The notes under the pieces: model-generated
Databases searched by the model: none
What the model saw: only the letters and a program-made list of their open reading frames with translations
What the model was told of the DNA's origin: nothing
Made by a program: the position numbers and the translations under genes
In this document: piece by piece, positions 49,015 to 58,229 of the stretch
Layout: each line of letters opens with the position of its first letter
Position numbering within the stretch: the first letter of the stretch is position 1
Assembly: GCA_023389745.1 (NCBI GenBank)
Contig: JAEWED010000066.1
Coordinates: 57,423-121,422, forward strand
DNA: 64,000 bases
Reading direction: 5' to 3'
Source: Actinomycetes bacterium
GTDB taxonomy: Bacteria; Actinomycetota; Acidimicrobiia; Acidimicrobiales; Microtrichaceae

Positions 49015-50184
49015 GTGGTGGTGGTGACCGAACGGCGTGACGCACCGTCCGACCACGAGCTCTCGGATCGACTCGCGCCGTTGCGTCGGGCGTTGGAGCA
49101 CCACGTCGACTCCGGCGCGATCGACGGCATGGTGACGCTCGTCGACGACGGCACGGGCCACCCGATCATCGACCGCTACGGACCCGAGGACTCCGGAGCG
49201 CCGGGCGGGCGCTTGATGGGCCGCCGGAGCCGGGTCCCCATCGGCGAGCTCACGACGACGCTCACCACGGCGACGGCCATGCTGCTCGTCGAGGACGGCG
49301 CCATCGACCTGCACGACCCCGTCGACGACCTGCTGCCGGAGCTCGCCGGCCGACGTGTGCTGCGGACGATCGGCGCCACCCTGGACGACACGGTGGCAGC
49401 GCGCCGACCGGTCACGCTGCTCGATCTGCTGGAGTCGCGCAGCGGCTTCGGAGCCGGACCTGCGGCGGCGCCGGGGACCCCGGTGCACCGAGCCGCCAGG
49501 TCGCTCGGGCTCGGCGTGTTCGGCCCCACCGAGACCTCGTCGGAGCCGCTCGACCTGGACGGGTGGCTGCAACGCCTCGGCACGCTTCCGCTGGTGCACC
49601 AGCCGGGTGAACGCCGCCTCGAGCGGGCCGACACGATGGTGCTGGGCGCCCTGGTCGAGCGACTGACCGGCAAACCACTGCCCGACGTGCTGGCCGACCG
49701 GCTGCTCGCGCCGCTCCACCTGTACGACACGTCGTTCCGGCCGGCCGTGGGCGACGACGCCGCGTGGGGATTCGTCGACGCGTCCGCCGGGTTGGTCTCG
49801 ACGCTCGACGACGTGTGGCGCTTCGCGTCGATGCTGGTCGACGGCGGCCGCTCCGGTGACACCGCCCGGGTCCTGTCCCGCTCGACGGTGCGCTCGATGC
49901 TGGTCGGCACCGGAGCGACGGAACGCCCCGACCCGAGCGAATCGCACGAGCGCGGCTGGGGGCTCGGCCTCCGCTCCGCCGCGCCGGGACCGGCGCCTCG
50001 CCCCGTGTCGCACGGCTTCGGCATGGACGGCACCGGGCCCGACGGCTCCGGCGTGACCTGGCGATCCAGCCCGGACAGCGGTGCGACCGCGATCCTGGTC
50101 GCCGTGCCCGCCGCCGGCGACCCCAGGCGCGGCGCAGCGTTGGCCACGGCGTTCTGGCACGGGATCGACCGGGCGGGGATCTGA
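49015..50184 (+). CDS. beta-lactamase-fold protein without catalytic motifs
   Basis: This protein of about 389 aa has the serine-beta-lactamase/esterase layout: GMVTLVDDGTGHPIIDRYG, TATAMLLVEDGAIDLHDPVD, LVERLTGKPLPDVLADRLL and ASAGLVSTLDDVWRFASMLV. At the SxxK position it reads Glu-Leu-Thr-Thr (about 78-81), and the YxN position reads Glu-Arg-Ala-Asp. No signal peptide or lipobox is evident. Catalysis is unlikely. GTG 49015 follows AGGAAGG by eight bases, and GTG codons at 49006-49021 compete. Confidence 0.72.
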   Translation: MVVVTERRDAPSDHELSDRLAPLRRALEHHVDSGAIDGMVTLVDDGTGHPIIDRYGPEDSGAPGGRLMGRRSRVPIGELTTTLTTATAMLLVEDGAIDLHDPVDDLLPELAGRRVLRTIGATLDDTVAARRPVTLLDLLESRSGFGAGPAAAPGTPVHRAARSLGLGVFGPTETSSEPLDLDGWLQRLGTLPLVHQPGERRLERADTMVLGALVERLTGKPLPDVLADRLLAPLHLYDTSFRPAVGDDAAWGFVDASAGLVSTLDDVWRFASMLVDGGRSGDTARVLSRSTVRSMLVGTGATERPDPSESHERGWGLGLRSAAPGPAPRPVSHGFGMDGTGPDGSGVTWRSSPDSGATAILVAVPAAGDPRRGAALATAFWHGIDRAGI

Positions 50185-50263
50185 CGAACCGGGGAGCGTC
50201 GTGAGAACTGGCGGCGTCCTGAGAACTGGCAGCGTCGTGAGCACGGCAGCGTCGTGAGAATCC
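50182..50263. repeat. stop-anchored 18-bp tandem repeat
   Basis: From the stop at 50182 a TGA recurs at 50202, 50220, 50238 and 50255, within copies of a unit with core GCGTCGTGAGAACTGGC. Confidence 0.85.
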
Positions 50264-50297
50264 ACGACCCGTGGTCCACACTGGAGCGGTGCGACGG

Positions 50298-51251
50298 ATG
50301 AACGACCGCTGTTGGTGCGGCAGCGGCAAGAAGTTGAAGCGATGCCACCTGGACCGGGCCGTGCTCGAGGTCGAGCCGATCCGGCTGGGCACCGTCTCGC
50401 CGATGCGCGAGGTGCCGGCGGGGATCGTCCGTCCGCACTACGTCGACGATCGGCCCGCACCTCGTGACCGGACGCCGCAGGTGCACACCCCCGAGTCGCT
50501 CGGACGAATGCGCCACGCCGGCATGGTCGCCGCCGAGGTGCTGCGTGCGACCTGCGCCGCCGTCGCGCCCGGCGTCACCTCGGAGCAGCTCGACGAGGTC
50601 GCCCACGAGACCTATCTCGCCCACGGCGCGTACCCGTCGACCCTCGGCTACAAGGGCTACCCGAAGTCGGTGTGCGTCTCGGTCAACGAGGTCATCTGCC
50701 ACGGCGTGCCCGACGACCGACCGCTGCAAGAGGGCGACATCGTCAACGTCGACGTGACCGCCTTCATCGACGGCATGCACGGCGACACCTCGGCGACCGT
50801 CGGCGTCGGCACCGTCTCCGACGCCGCGCAGGGCCTGATCGACTCGACGCGCACCGCCACGCTCGCGGGCATCGCAGCGATCCGCGCCGGCCGACCGCTG
50901 CACGTGATCGGCGCGGCGGTCGAGGAGGTCGCCGGAGACCGTGGCTACGGGATCGTCGCCGAGTACGGGGGCCACGGCATCGCCGAGATCTTCCACGCGG
51001 CCCCGCACGTCAACCACACGTACTCACGACGTGACGACGCCGAACTGCTGGCCGGCACCACGCTGACCGTCGAGCCGATGCTCACCACCGGGCGCGGACG
51101 CTTCACCACCGCGGACGACGACTGGACCGAGATCCTCGACGACCCGATGCCCTCCGCGCAGTTCGAGCACACCGTGCTCGTCACCGACGACGGCGCCGAG
51201 ATCCTGACGCGCTGCGCGGACGGCACGAGCGCGGTCGACCCTCCCGCCTGA
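50298..51251 (+). CDS. map: methionine aminopeptidase with SEC-C zinc finger
   Basis: This 317-aa type I methionine aminopeptidase removes initiator Met from new proteins. A SEC-C motif (CWCGSGKKLKRCH) lies within the first 20 residues and a linker precedes the catalytic domain from about 70. Metal ligands are visible: Asp in VDVTAF, Asp in HGDTSA, His in GGHGIAEIF, Glu in VEPMLT and Glu in QFEHTVL. The SEC-C form is known in actinobacterial MetAPs and probably helps ribosome docking. ATG 50298 is chosen, and GTG 50289 is an alternative. Confidence 0.92.
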   Translation: MNDRCWCGSGKKLKRCHLDRAVLEVEPIRLGTVSPMREVPAGIVRPHYVDDRPAPRDRTPQVHTPESLGRMRHAGMVAAEVLRATCAAVAPGVTSEQLDEVAHETYLAHGAYPSTLGYKGYPKSVCVSVNEVICHGVPDDRPLQEGDIVNVDVTAFIDGMHGDTSATVGVGTVSDAAQGLIDSTRTATLAGIAAIRAGRPLHVIGAAVEEVAGDRGYGIVAEYGGHGIAEIFHAAPHVNHTYSRRDDAELLAGTTLTVEPMLTTGRGRFTTADDDWTEILDDPMPSAQFEHTVLVTDDGAEILTRCADGTSAVDPPA

Positions 51252-51318
51252 GGGTCGGAGGTTTTCGGCGGCTCCCGCGTCGGGTACCGGTTGGGCACCC
51301 CGACACGAGGAGTCCGTC

Positions 51319-52218
51319 ATGTCCGTCATCGACGCCACCATCGATGTGCAGGCCCCGCTGCGCGCGACCTACGACCAGTGGACGCAGTTCGAGGACTTCC
51401 CGCGCTTCATGCAGGGCGTCGAGCAGGTCCACCAGGTGCAGCCGACCCGCCTGCACTGGGTCGCCCGCATCGCCGGGATCCAGCGCGAGTGGGACGCGCA
51501 GATCACCGAGCAGGTCCCGGATCAGCTCATCGCCTGGACCTCGACCGCGGGTGTGCGCAACGACGGCATCGTGACCTTCGAGCCCATCTCGGAGACGTCG
51601 ACCCGGGTCGCGCTCCGCCTCGACGTCGAACCCGACGGCGCCGTCGAGACCATCGCGGACGTCACCGGCGCGATCGCGAACCGGGCCCGGGGCGACCTGG
51701 AGCGCTTCAAGGAGTTCATCGAGACCCGGGGTGCTCCGACCGGCGCCTGGCGTGGCGAGGTCAGCAACGGCCTCGCGCCGGGCATCGACCAGTCACCGGG
51801 TGAGGTCGAGGCGAGCACCGGCGGCGTCGTCGACCTGGACCGCATCGTCGGACGCATCCCGGTGGTGCTCGTGTTCATCTCACCGGTGTTCGACGCCGGT
51901 TCCTACGACACCCTCGCCGGGATGGGTCGCCACCTGGTCGACTTCGGTCGTGACCACATCCAGCTGCTGGCCGTCGCGCGGGTCGACGCGGCCACCGCGG
52001 CGGACGCCGACATCTCGGTGCCCGGCAACGTGCGGATCCTGGCCGATGCCGACGGGGCGATCGCCGAGTTCTACGGCGTGACCTACCGCGACGGGCAGCC
52101 CACCACGGTGCTGATCGGCGCCGACGGCGAGGTCGCGGCCACGTGGGTCGACACCGCGGCGTCGGGGTTCGCGGCCGAGCTGCTCGAACGGGTCGAGCAG
52201 CTCGACGGTCCCGGCTGA
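51319..52218 (+). CDS. SRPBCC domain fused to thioredoxin-fold domain
   Basis: This 299-aa protein has a SRPBCC (coenzyme Q-binding/cyclase-like) domain at about residues 1-140, opening MSVIDATIDVQAPLRATYDQ and EDFPRFMQGVEQV. A domain at about 170-295 with the AhpC/TSA outline follows: RIPVVLVFISPVFDAGSYDT, LLAVARVD, VRILADADGAIAEFYGV and PTTVLIGADGEVAATWVD. The peroxidatic Cys position is occupied by Asp/Ala/Gly residues, so peroxidase chemistry is absent. ACACGAGGAG precedes the ATG. Its role is unknown. Confidence 0.75.
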   Translation: MSVIDATIDVQAPLRATYDQWTQFEDFPRFMQGVEQVHQVQPTRLHWVARIAGIQREWDAQITEQVPDQLIAWTSTAGVRNDGIVTFEPISETSTRVALRLDVEPDGAVETIADVTGAIANRARGDLERFKEFIETRGAPTGAWRGEVSNGLAPGIDQSPGEVEASTGGVVDLDRIVGRIPVVLVFISPVFDAGSYDTLAGMGRHLVDFGRDHIQLLAVARVDAATAADADISVPGNVRILADADGAIAEFYGVTYRDGQPTTVLIGADGEVAATWVDTAASGFAAELLERVEQLDGPG

Positions 52219-52252
52219 CCCGGGACCCCGCGAACCACGGAGCTCGCTGCGG

Positions 52253-52322
52253 TCATGACAGCGCTGCGTTCAAGACAGCGCTGAGTTCAGACAGCGCTGC
52301 GTTCAAGACAGCGCTGAGTTCA
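52253..52322. repeat. stop-anchored 17-bp tandem repeat (flotillin end)
   Basis: Four units of 16-17 bp with core GACAGCGCTG end at the flotillin stop. On the minus strand TGA recurs at 52322, 52305, 52289, 52272 and 52255, reading outwards from the stop. AGCGCT in each unit is self-complementary. Confidence 0.9.
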
Positions 52323-53861
52323 GGAGCCGGCGACGGGTTCGCGGGAGCCGTCGGCCTCGACGCCGCTGGTCTCGTAGGGCAGCGGCGGTGTCGCCGCCCC
52401 CGACAGCACACCCGAGAGCAGCTCGGAGACGTCGACGCCGGTCATCGACGACGCCATCTCGATCAGCTGGGCGACGTTGTTGGTCACCGACTTGGTGACC
52501 GACGACGCCCCGTCGGTCGAGATGACCGTCATCTTGTCGATCGAGGCCAGGGGCTCGGAGCCGGCCCGGACGATCTCGGGGAGCTTCGAGACGACCAGAT
52601 CGGTCAACGCCGCCGAGCCGTAGCGCTCGTAGGCGTCGGCCTTCTTGGCCATCGCCTCGGCCTCGGCGTCGCCGCGTGCCGCGATGGCCGAGGCCTCGGC
52701 CTCACCCTCGAGGCGGACCGCCTCGGCGACCGCCGCGCGGCGCGCCTTCTCGGCCTCACCGGCGGCGACACCTTCGGCCCGAGCGGCCTGGGCGAGCTCC
52801 TCGCGCTGCTGGCGCTCGCCGGCACCGGTCAGTCGGCTCTCCTCGGCAGACGCCTTGGCTGCCGCCACCGTCGCCTCCTGGCGTGCCTCGGCGGCACGGA
52901 TCTGCGCGGTCTTGGCGGCCTCGGCCTCCTGCTCGGTGGCGTAACGGGCCGCGTCGGCGGGCTTGCGGATCTCGGTGTCGAGCTCGAGCTCCTTGAGCCG
53001 GGCGCGCTCCTCGGCCACCGTCTGCTGCGCGGCGAGCACCTCTCGGTCCTGGACCGCCTGTGCCTTGGGACCCGACGCGTCGGCGTCGGCCTGCGCGGCG
53101 TCGGTCTCGGCCTTGATCTCGGCGGTGCGGAGCGCCAGCGTGCGCTGCGCCTCGGCGACGGCCTCTTCGGCTCGCAGCCGCGCCTCTTCCGCTTCGCGGT
53201 TGGCGGCTGCCTCGGCGACGCGGGCCTCCATCTGGGCCCGAGCGGCCTCCGGTCGACCGAGGTCGGCCAGGTAGGAGCCCTCGGCCTGGATGTCCTGCAG
53301 CTGGAAGCTGTCGAGCACCAGGCCCTGCGGCGTCAGGGCGCTCTCGGCCTCCTCGGCGACCTCACGTGCGAACGCGGCACGGTCGCGGATGATCTCCTCG
53401 ACGGTCAGGCGGCCGACGATCGATCGGAGCGAGCCGGCGAGCACCTCGGTGGTGAACCCGGAGACCTCGTTCTGCTGGCCGAGGAAGCGCTGTGCCGCGG
53501 CTCGCACCGAGTCCTCGGTGCCGCCGACCTTCACGATCGCGACGCCCTCGAGCGCGCAGCGGATGCCGTTGGCCGACACCGCGGAACCGACCTGGATGTT
53601 GATCTGCTGCGACGCCAGGTCGAGCACGGCCAGGCGCTGCACGAAGGGCACCACGAACACCGACGCACCCATGACGACCTTCTGACCCGACAGGTCGGTC
53701 GTGACCTCACCCGTCTCCGGGTTGGTCACCGGTGACCCCTTGCGCCCGGTGATCACGTACGCCTCGTGCGGTCCGGCGACCTTGTAACGGCTCAGAACGA
53801 ACAACGCCACGAGGACGATCAGCACCAGGGGTGCCACGACGGCGATCAACACGGTGGTCAA
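52320..53861 (-). CDS. flotillin-like SPFH membrane protein
   Basis: This 513-aa flotillin has an N-terminal membrane helix (about 4-24) and an SPFH domain (about 28-200, KVAGPHEAYVITGRKG). A long Ala/Glu coiled coil (about 200-390) is followed by a C-terminal conserved block VSKLPEIVRAGSEPLASIDK. Flotillins scaffold membrane microdomains. It lies 15 bp after an NfeD gene, the classical partner. The start is a TTG with GAGGAAG upstream. Confidence 0.92.
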   Translation of the reverse strand: MTTVLIAVVAPLVLIVLVALFVLSRYKVAGPHEAYVITGRKGSPVTNPETGEVTTDLSGQKVVMGASVFVVPFVQRLAVLDLASQQINIQVGSAVSANGIRCALEGVAIVKVGGTEDSVRAAAQRFLGQQNEVSGFTTEVLAGSLRSIVGRLTVEEIIRDRAAFAREVAEEAESALTPQGLVLDSFQLQDIQAEGSYLADLGRPEAARAQMEARVAEAAANREAEEARLRAEEAVAEAQRTLALRTAEIKAETDAAQADADASGPKAQAVQDREVLAAQQTVAEERARLKELELDTEIRKPADAARYATEQEAEAAKTAQIRAAEARQEATVAAAKASAEESRLTGAGERQQREELAQAARAEGVAAGEAEKARRAAVAEAVRLEGEAEASAIAARGDAEAEAMAKKADAYERYGSAALTDLVVSKLPEIVRAGSEPLASIDKMTVISTDGASSVTKSVTNNVAQLIEMASSMTGVDVSELLSGVLSGAATPPLPYETSGVEADGSREPVAGS

Positions 53862-53876
53862 GGGGTCTTCCTCTCG

Positions 53877-54410
53877 TCAGGGATCGGTGGAGGGTGGTGA
53901 GGGGTCGGTGGTCTCTGCCCAGAAGGCGTCCTGCGCCATGACGCGGACCGAGGACTCCGAGATGCGCTCGATGACGACGACCTGGCCGCCGAGGGCGACG
54001 TCGTGGTCGGAGAGCGCGGTGAGCTTGCGGGGCTGGCCGCCGAGTCGCACGAGCACCTCGCCGCGACCGCCCACGACCGGGGTGACGACCTTGCCGGTCG
54101 ACCCGACCATGTCGAGCGCACGTGGTGTCGCGTCGGTGTGCCCGTCGCGCACCTTCGCCACGAACCAGACGGTCGCGGCCGCGAACAGCAGGGCCGCGAC
54201 GCACGCGACGAGCACCGCGAACAGCGCCGCGCCGCCGGCGGAGCCGGTGACCCAGCCGCCGATGCCGAACGCGCCGAGCGCCGCTCCGAGCACCGGGACC
54301 GAGATCCAGTCAGGTCCCAGGTCGAGCCCGTCGAACACGTCGTCGAGCACCAGCCCGACGATGAGCAGGAGGAACCCGACACACGCAGTTGCGATGTAGA
54401 CGGTCCCCAT
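53877..54410 (-). CDS. NfeD-like membrane protein
   Basis: This 177-aa protein has three to four hydrophobic helices in the first 95 residues and a C-terminal OB-fold (GSTGKVVTPVVGGRGEVLVR, ALGGQVVVIERISESSVRVM). This is the short NfeD form without the protease domain, paired with flotillin. It probably stabilises or localises flotillin assemblies. Confidence 0.85.
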   Translation of the reverse strand: MGTVYIATACVGFLLLIVGLVLDDVFDGLDLGPDWISVPVLGAALGAFGIGGWVTGSAGGAALFAVLVACVAALLFAAATVWFVAKVRDGHTDATPRALDMVGSTGKVVTPVVGGRGEVLVRLGGQPRKLTALSDHDVALGGQVVVIERISESSVRVMAQDAFWAETTDPSPPSTDP

Positions 54411-54487
54411 GCGGCGGGACCCTATCGTCGCGACCACGGGTCGCGCCTGCGGATTTCGGGCGCGCCAGCGGATCGGTGGACGGATCG

Positions 54488-55333
54488 ATGGACGGTGACG
54501 AGGAGGTCCTGCACGGCGGCATCGGCAACGCCGGCGCCGTCGTGCGCGTCGGTGATCACGTGCTGCGACCCACCTCGGCGCACTCCACGGCGATCCACGC
54601 GCTGCTGCGTCACTGTCGCCGGGTCGGCTTCGACGGCGTCCCGGAGCTGATCGGTACGGACCCCGACGGACGGGAGCGCCTGGTGTACGTCGAGGGCGAC
54701 GTGCCGGTCCCGCCGTTCCCGGAATGGTCGCAGTCGGACCGGGCCCTGGCCACGACCGCGGCGCTGCTGCGTCGCTTCCACGACGCGACCCGCGGCTTCG
54801 CCGCTCCCCCGGGCAGCTCGTGGAGCGACGAGATGGTCGACCCGTTCCCGGGCACCGATCCGGTGATCTGCCACAACGACGTCTGCCCGGAGAACGTCGT
54901 GTTCCGAGCAGGTCGGGCGGTGGTCCTGCTCGACCTCGAGTTCGCCGCACCCGGGCGGCGGACCCACGACCTGGCATCGCTCGCCCGCATGTGCGTGCCG
55001 GTCGAGACCGACCAGGACGCGGCGCGCACCGGTCGCGCAGGGCTCGATCCGTTCGCGCGGCTGGCAGTCGTCGCCGACGCGTACGGACTGAACGGCGACG
55101 AACGAGTCGAGCTGCTCGACGTGCTCGCCGAGCAGCTCGACCGCGGCGGGGAGTTCGTGCGACGCCGGATGGACCGGGGCGAACAGGCGTTCATCGACAT
55201 GTGGCACGCGACGGGCGGCGCCGAGCGCTACGAGCGTCGCCGCCGATGGTTCGCCGCACATCGGGCGCGCTTCGAGGACGCGCTCAGCGCCGGTGGGGCT
55301 CGGAGTGGTCCCAGTCCGCGAGCAACGCCCTGA
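54488..55333 (+). CDS. aminoglycoside phosphotransferase-fold protein
   Basis: This 281-aa kinase-like protein has the catalytic block VICHNDVCPENVVF and the metal-binding VVLLDLEFA. These correspond to HxDxxxxN and DxE of the APH/choline kinase fold, with Asn in place of Gly after His. The first part is a small N-lobe (LHGGIGNAGAVVRVGDHVLR). The substrate is unknown and resistance should not be assumed. Its 3' end overlaps the convergent hydrolase gene by 50 bp. Confidence 0.85.
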   Translation: MDGDEEVLHGGIGNAGAVVRVGDHVLRPTSAHSTAIHALLRHCRRVGFDGVPELIGTDPDGRERLVYVEGDVPVPPFPEWSQSDRALATTAALLRRFHDATRGFAAPPGSSWSDEMVDPFPGTDPVICHNDVCPENVVFRAGRAVVLLDLEFAAPGRRTHDLASLARMCVPVETDQDAARTGRAGLDPFARLAVVADAYGLNGDERVELLDVLAEQLDRGGEFVRRRMDRGEQAFIDMWHATGGAERYERRRRWFAAHRARFEDALSAGGARSGPSPRATP

Positions 55334-56195
55334 TCGCGGTGAGCAGGATCAGCGGTTCGTCGAGCATCGCGTGGTGGCCGGCCTCGGGGAGCTCGATCAC
55401 CGGCGTCACCCGCCCGAGGCGTTCGAACATGGCCTCGCCGATATCCTTGGTGACGAGGCCGTGCTCGGAGCGCAGCAGCGCCAACCGGCAACGGACGGCG
55501 CTCAGGTACGGCAGCGCGATCGAGCGCACTCCACCTGCGAACTGCGCGAACACCGTCCGGTCGAACTTCCAGCTCCAGCCGCCGAGGCCTTCGTCGGTGG
55601 CGGGGACGTGCTTCGCGGAGTTCCGGGCGACGTGGTCCATCACGTAGGGCAGGTAGTGGGCCTGGGCCGGCACCGTGCGGAACCTGGCGAGCGCATCCTC
55701 GATCGTCGGATACACCCGCTCGCGGCCGAACGCGTCGCCGACGTGGTAGGCGCCGACCTCCGGGTCGGGTTCGGTCACCGGCGAGTCGCAGATGATCACC
55801 CCGGCGAGGTCGTCGGAGTGCATGGCGGCCGTGGCGATGGTGACGAAGCCGCCCATGCTGTGGCCGACGACGATCGGGGGTCCGACGATGCCGCCGTCGG
55901 CAGCGACGGCCATGACCTCGTCGGTCCACTGCTCGAGCGAGTAGGCGTCGCGGTGCCCGCTGTCGCCGTGGCCGGACAGGTCGACCGCGAGCACCCGGAA
56001 GTCCTCGGCGAACGTGGCGGCGACGTGGGTCCACCAGTGGGCGTTCGCGCCGCCGCCGTGCACGAACACCAGACCCCGGCGCCCGCGTGCACCCCAGGCC
56101 AGGTAGTGCACCGGACAGCCGCCGACGTCGACGAACTCGTCGGTGAACGACACCTCGAGTGCCCGTCGGAACCACTCGGGAGCGGGATCGGTCAT
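55284..56195 (-). CDS. alpha/beta-fold hydrolase
   Basis: This 303-aa hydrolase has the oxyanion segment LVFVHGGGANAHWW, the nucleophile elbow VVGHSMGG (Ser113) and a C-terminal His in EAGHHAML. It is close in outline to actinobacterial esterases and meta-cleavage hydrolases. The substrate is not determinable. The start is ATG 56195. Confidence 0.88.
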   Translation of the reverse strand: MTDPAPEWFRRALEVSFTDEFVDVGGCPVHYLAWGARGRRGLVFVHGGGANAHWWTHVAATFAEDFRVLAVDLSGHGDSGHRDAYSLEQWTDEVMAVAADGGIVGPPIVVGHSMGGFVTIATAAMHSDDLAGVIICDSPVTEPDPEVGAYHVGDAFGRERVYPTIEDALARFRTVPAQAHYLPYVMDHVARNSAKHVPATDEGLGGWSWKFDRTVFAQFAGGVRSIALPYLSAVRCRLALLRSEHGLVTKDIGEAMFERLGRVTPVIELPEAGHHAMLDEPLILLTAIRALLADWDHSEPHRR

Positions 56196-56214
56196 GCACC
56201 CGACCCTATCGACG

Positions 56215-56240
56215 TCAGGCGCTCCCGACGTCAGGTGACG
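56215..56240. repeat. weak stop-anchored 16-bp repeat (flavodoxin end)
   Basis: GACGTCAGG occurs at 56212 and 56228. On the minus strand CCTGACGTC containing the stop is repeated 16 bp downstream. Confidence 0.45.
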
Positions 56241-56704
56241 CCGAGGGTCGCCGCGGCGAGCGTCGCGCCGAGCTCCCAACAGGCGTCGCGGTCGATCGCG
56301 GCCAGGTCGCCGGTCGAGCGCACGTGGTCGGTGACCTGGCGCCAGCGCAGCCCGGTGACGATGCGCTCGACCGCGAGCACCGCACCGTCGACGTCGTTGT
56401 TGCCGTGCACGTACAACCCGAACGGGCGACCGACGGTGGCATCGAGGCACGGGTAGTAGATCTGGTCGAAGAAGTGCTTGAGCGCACCGGACATGTACCC
56501 GAGGTTCGCGGGAGTGCCGAGCAGGTACCCGTCCGCGGCGAGCACGTCGCTGGCACTCGCGGACAGGGCCGGCACGCTGGCGACCTCGATGCGCCCGCCG
56601 TCGTCGCCGACGAGGTCGTCGACCGCGGCGCCCTCGAGCACCTTGTCGAGCATCGTCGCCATGGTCGGTGACGGCGTGTGGTGCACCACCAGGAGCCGGG
56701 CCAC
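56231..56704 (-). CDS. flavodoxin-fold NAD(P)H reductase-like protein
   Basis: This 157-aa flavodoxin-like protein has the FMN-phosphate loop LVVHHTPSPTMATMLDKVLE, a second loop LLGTPANLGYMSGALKHFFD and GLYVHGNND. It probably binds FMN and reduces quinones or other acceptors. The GTG start lies three bases past the stop of the upstream transglycosylase gene, so the two are co-transcribed. Confidence 0.82.
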   Translation of the reverse strand: MARLLVVHHTPSPTMATMLDKVLEGAAVDDLVGDDGGRIEVASVPALSASASDVLAADGYLLGTPANLGYMSGALKHFFDQIYYPCLDATVGRPFGLYVHGNNDVDGAVLAVERIVTGLRWRQVTDHVRSTGDLAAIDRDACWELGATLAAATLGVT

Positions 56705-56707
56705 GAC

Positions 56708-58120
56708 TCAGTCCGGCACCGTGACCGGTGCGCCGCCGAGCCCGCCGTAGCGCCGGGCCGCGGCGATCACCTCGTTCGCGTAGCGCTGCGAGCGGTTGTA
56801 CGACAGCGCCGCGGCACGCATGCCCGCCTCGGTGTCGAGCGGGACGCCGCGCGCCCCGCGGCACAGGTAGCGGGCCGCCGCGACCGCTGCGTCGTAGTAG
56901 TTGTGCGGATCCGCGACACCGTCGCCGTTGCCGTCCGCACCCGACGTCCTCCACGTCGACGGGATGAACTGCATCGGGCCGACCGCACGGTCGTAGAGGG
57001 TGTCGCCGTCGAGCGCGCCGCCGTCGGTGTCGGTGACGGTCGCGAAGGGACCGCCGGTCAGGGGCGGTCCGAGGATGCGCGGCGCGACGTCGCCGTTGGG
57101 CAGGATGACGGCGCCGCCGTAGGAGCCGTGCCGTGTCTCGATCTTGCCGATCGCCGCGAGCGCCCACCACGAGACGCGACAGCCGGGCATCTGCGGGTCG
57201 ACCGCGCGGACCGCGGCGACGTACGCGTCGTAGGCCCGCACGGGCACGTCGCCCACCGCGATCCTCGGGTCGGCGAGACGCCGGAGGTCGGCGAGGTCGA
57301 TCTCTCCGAGGCGGAAGCGCTCCGCGGCCCGGTCGATGCGCTCCCGAGCCACGGCACGCGCGGCGTCGAGCTCCTGGGTCGCGGCGGCCAGTTCGACCTC
57401 CGCGGCCGACCCGGCGGCCTCGGCCTCGGCCAGCGCCCTGGTCGTCGCGTCCAGGTCGCGCTGGGCGGCATCGAAGCGGGTCGCGATCTCGCCCCGCTCG
57501 TCGGCCAGGTCCTCGAGCTCCTCGGTGAGTGCGTCGCTGCTCTTCTTCAGCACGGCGGCCCGGCGCGAGAAGATGTCGCCCACCGACTCGGCCAGGGCGA
57601 GCGAACGAGCGCGGTCGACCGGCTCCTCGATCAGCGACGCCTTCAGCTCGAGCGACGCCGGCGCGCCGGCGACGTAGGCCGCGATCGCGGTGTCGACGTA
57701 GGACTTCCTGGCCACCTCGTGACGGTCCAGCGCTGCTCGTTCGGCGGCACCGACCTCGGCGATCTCGGCGTCGAGCGTGGCGAGCTCCGCGGCCACCCGA
57801 TCGTGGACCGCGGTCGCCTCGGCGGCCGCGGCACGGGCCGCGTCGGCCGCCGCGGTGGCGGCGTCGCGGGCCTGGCGTGCGGCCTCGGCACGCGGCAGCG
57901 CCGCGACGACCTCCGGTTCGCGGTCCACCGGATCCGAGGCCGGCGCGGGAACGTCCTGCGCGGCGGCGCGGGGCACCTCCGCACGCACGGGGAGCGCACC
58001 CGCCGAACGTGTGGGTGCAGCCGAACTGGTCGGTGCGGCGCCGGAATCGACCGTGCCGAAGGTCGCGACCAGCAGCGCCACGACGGCGAAGAGCGCTGCG
58101 GAAGCCGGGCGACGGTGCAT
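56708..58120 (-). CDS. coiled-coil lytic murein transglycosylase
   Basis: This 470-aa exported protein has a signal peptide and an Ala/Arg/Glu-rich coiled-coil segment (about 75-275) like those in RipA/PcsB-type wall hydrolases. A C-terminal MltB-like transglycosylase domain follows. The catalytic Glu328 lies in AAIGKIETRHGSYGG, with VGPMQFIPSTWRTSGADGNG and AALSYNRSQRYANEV. It cleaves glycan strands, probably under control of the coiled coil through FtsX-like partners (inference). Confidence 0.9.
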   Translation of the reverse strand: MHRRPASAALFAVVALLVATFGTVDSGAAPTSSAAPTRSAGALPVRAEVPRAAAQDVPAPASDPVDREPEVVAALPRAEAARQARDAATAAADAARAAAAEATAVHDRVAAELATLDAEIAEVGAAERAALDRHEVARKSYVDTAIAAYVAGAPASLELKASLIEEPVDRARSLALAESVGDIFSRRAAVLKKSSDALTEELEDLADERGEIATRFDAAQRDLDATTRALAEAEAAGSAAEVELAAATQELDAARAVARERIDRAAERFRLGEIDLADLRRLADPRIAVGDVPVRAYDAYVAAVRAVDPQMPGCRVSWWALAAIGKIETRHGSYGGAVILPNGDVAPRILGPPLTGGPFATVTDTDGGALDGDTLYDRAVGPMQFIPSTWRTSGADGNGDGVADPHNYYDAAVAAARYLCRGARGVPLDTEAGMRAAALSYNRSQRYANEVIAAARRYGGLGGAPVTVPD

Positions 58121-58229
58121 AGGGGTACACATGGTGTGGGATGACCGGCGACTGGGCAACCGGGGACTGCTCCTTCCATCGGCTGGTCGCGTCGGCATGT
58201 GCAGGAAATTCCGTGGCTCGGGCGTGGAC

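Noticed and set aside
54488..55333. Aminoglycoside-resistance gene
   Set aside because: The APH fold is shared by many kinases. There is no resistance-family signature, mobile element or regulator.
56196..58130. N-terminal extension of the alpha/beta hydrolase frame to 948 codons
   Set aside because: The extra sequence is antisense-like Arg/Gly-rich and overlaps two genuine genes. The hydrolase starts at ATG 56195.
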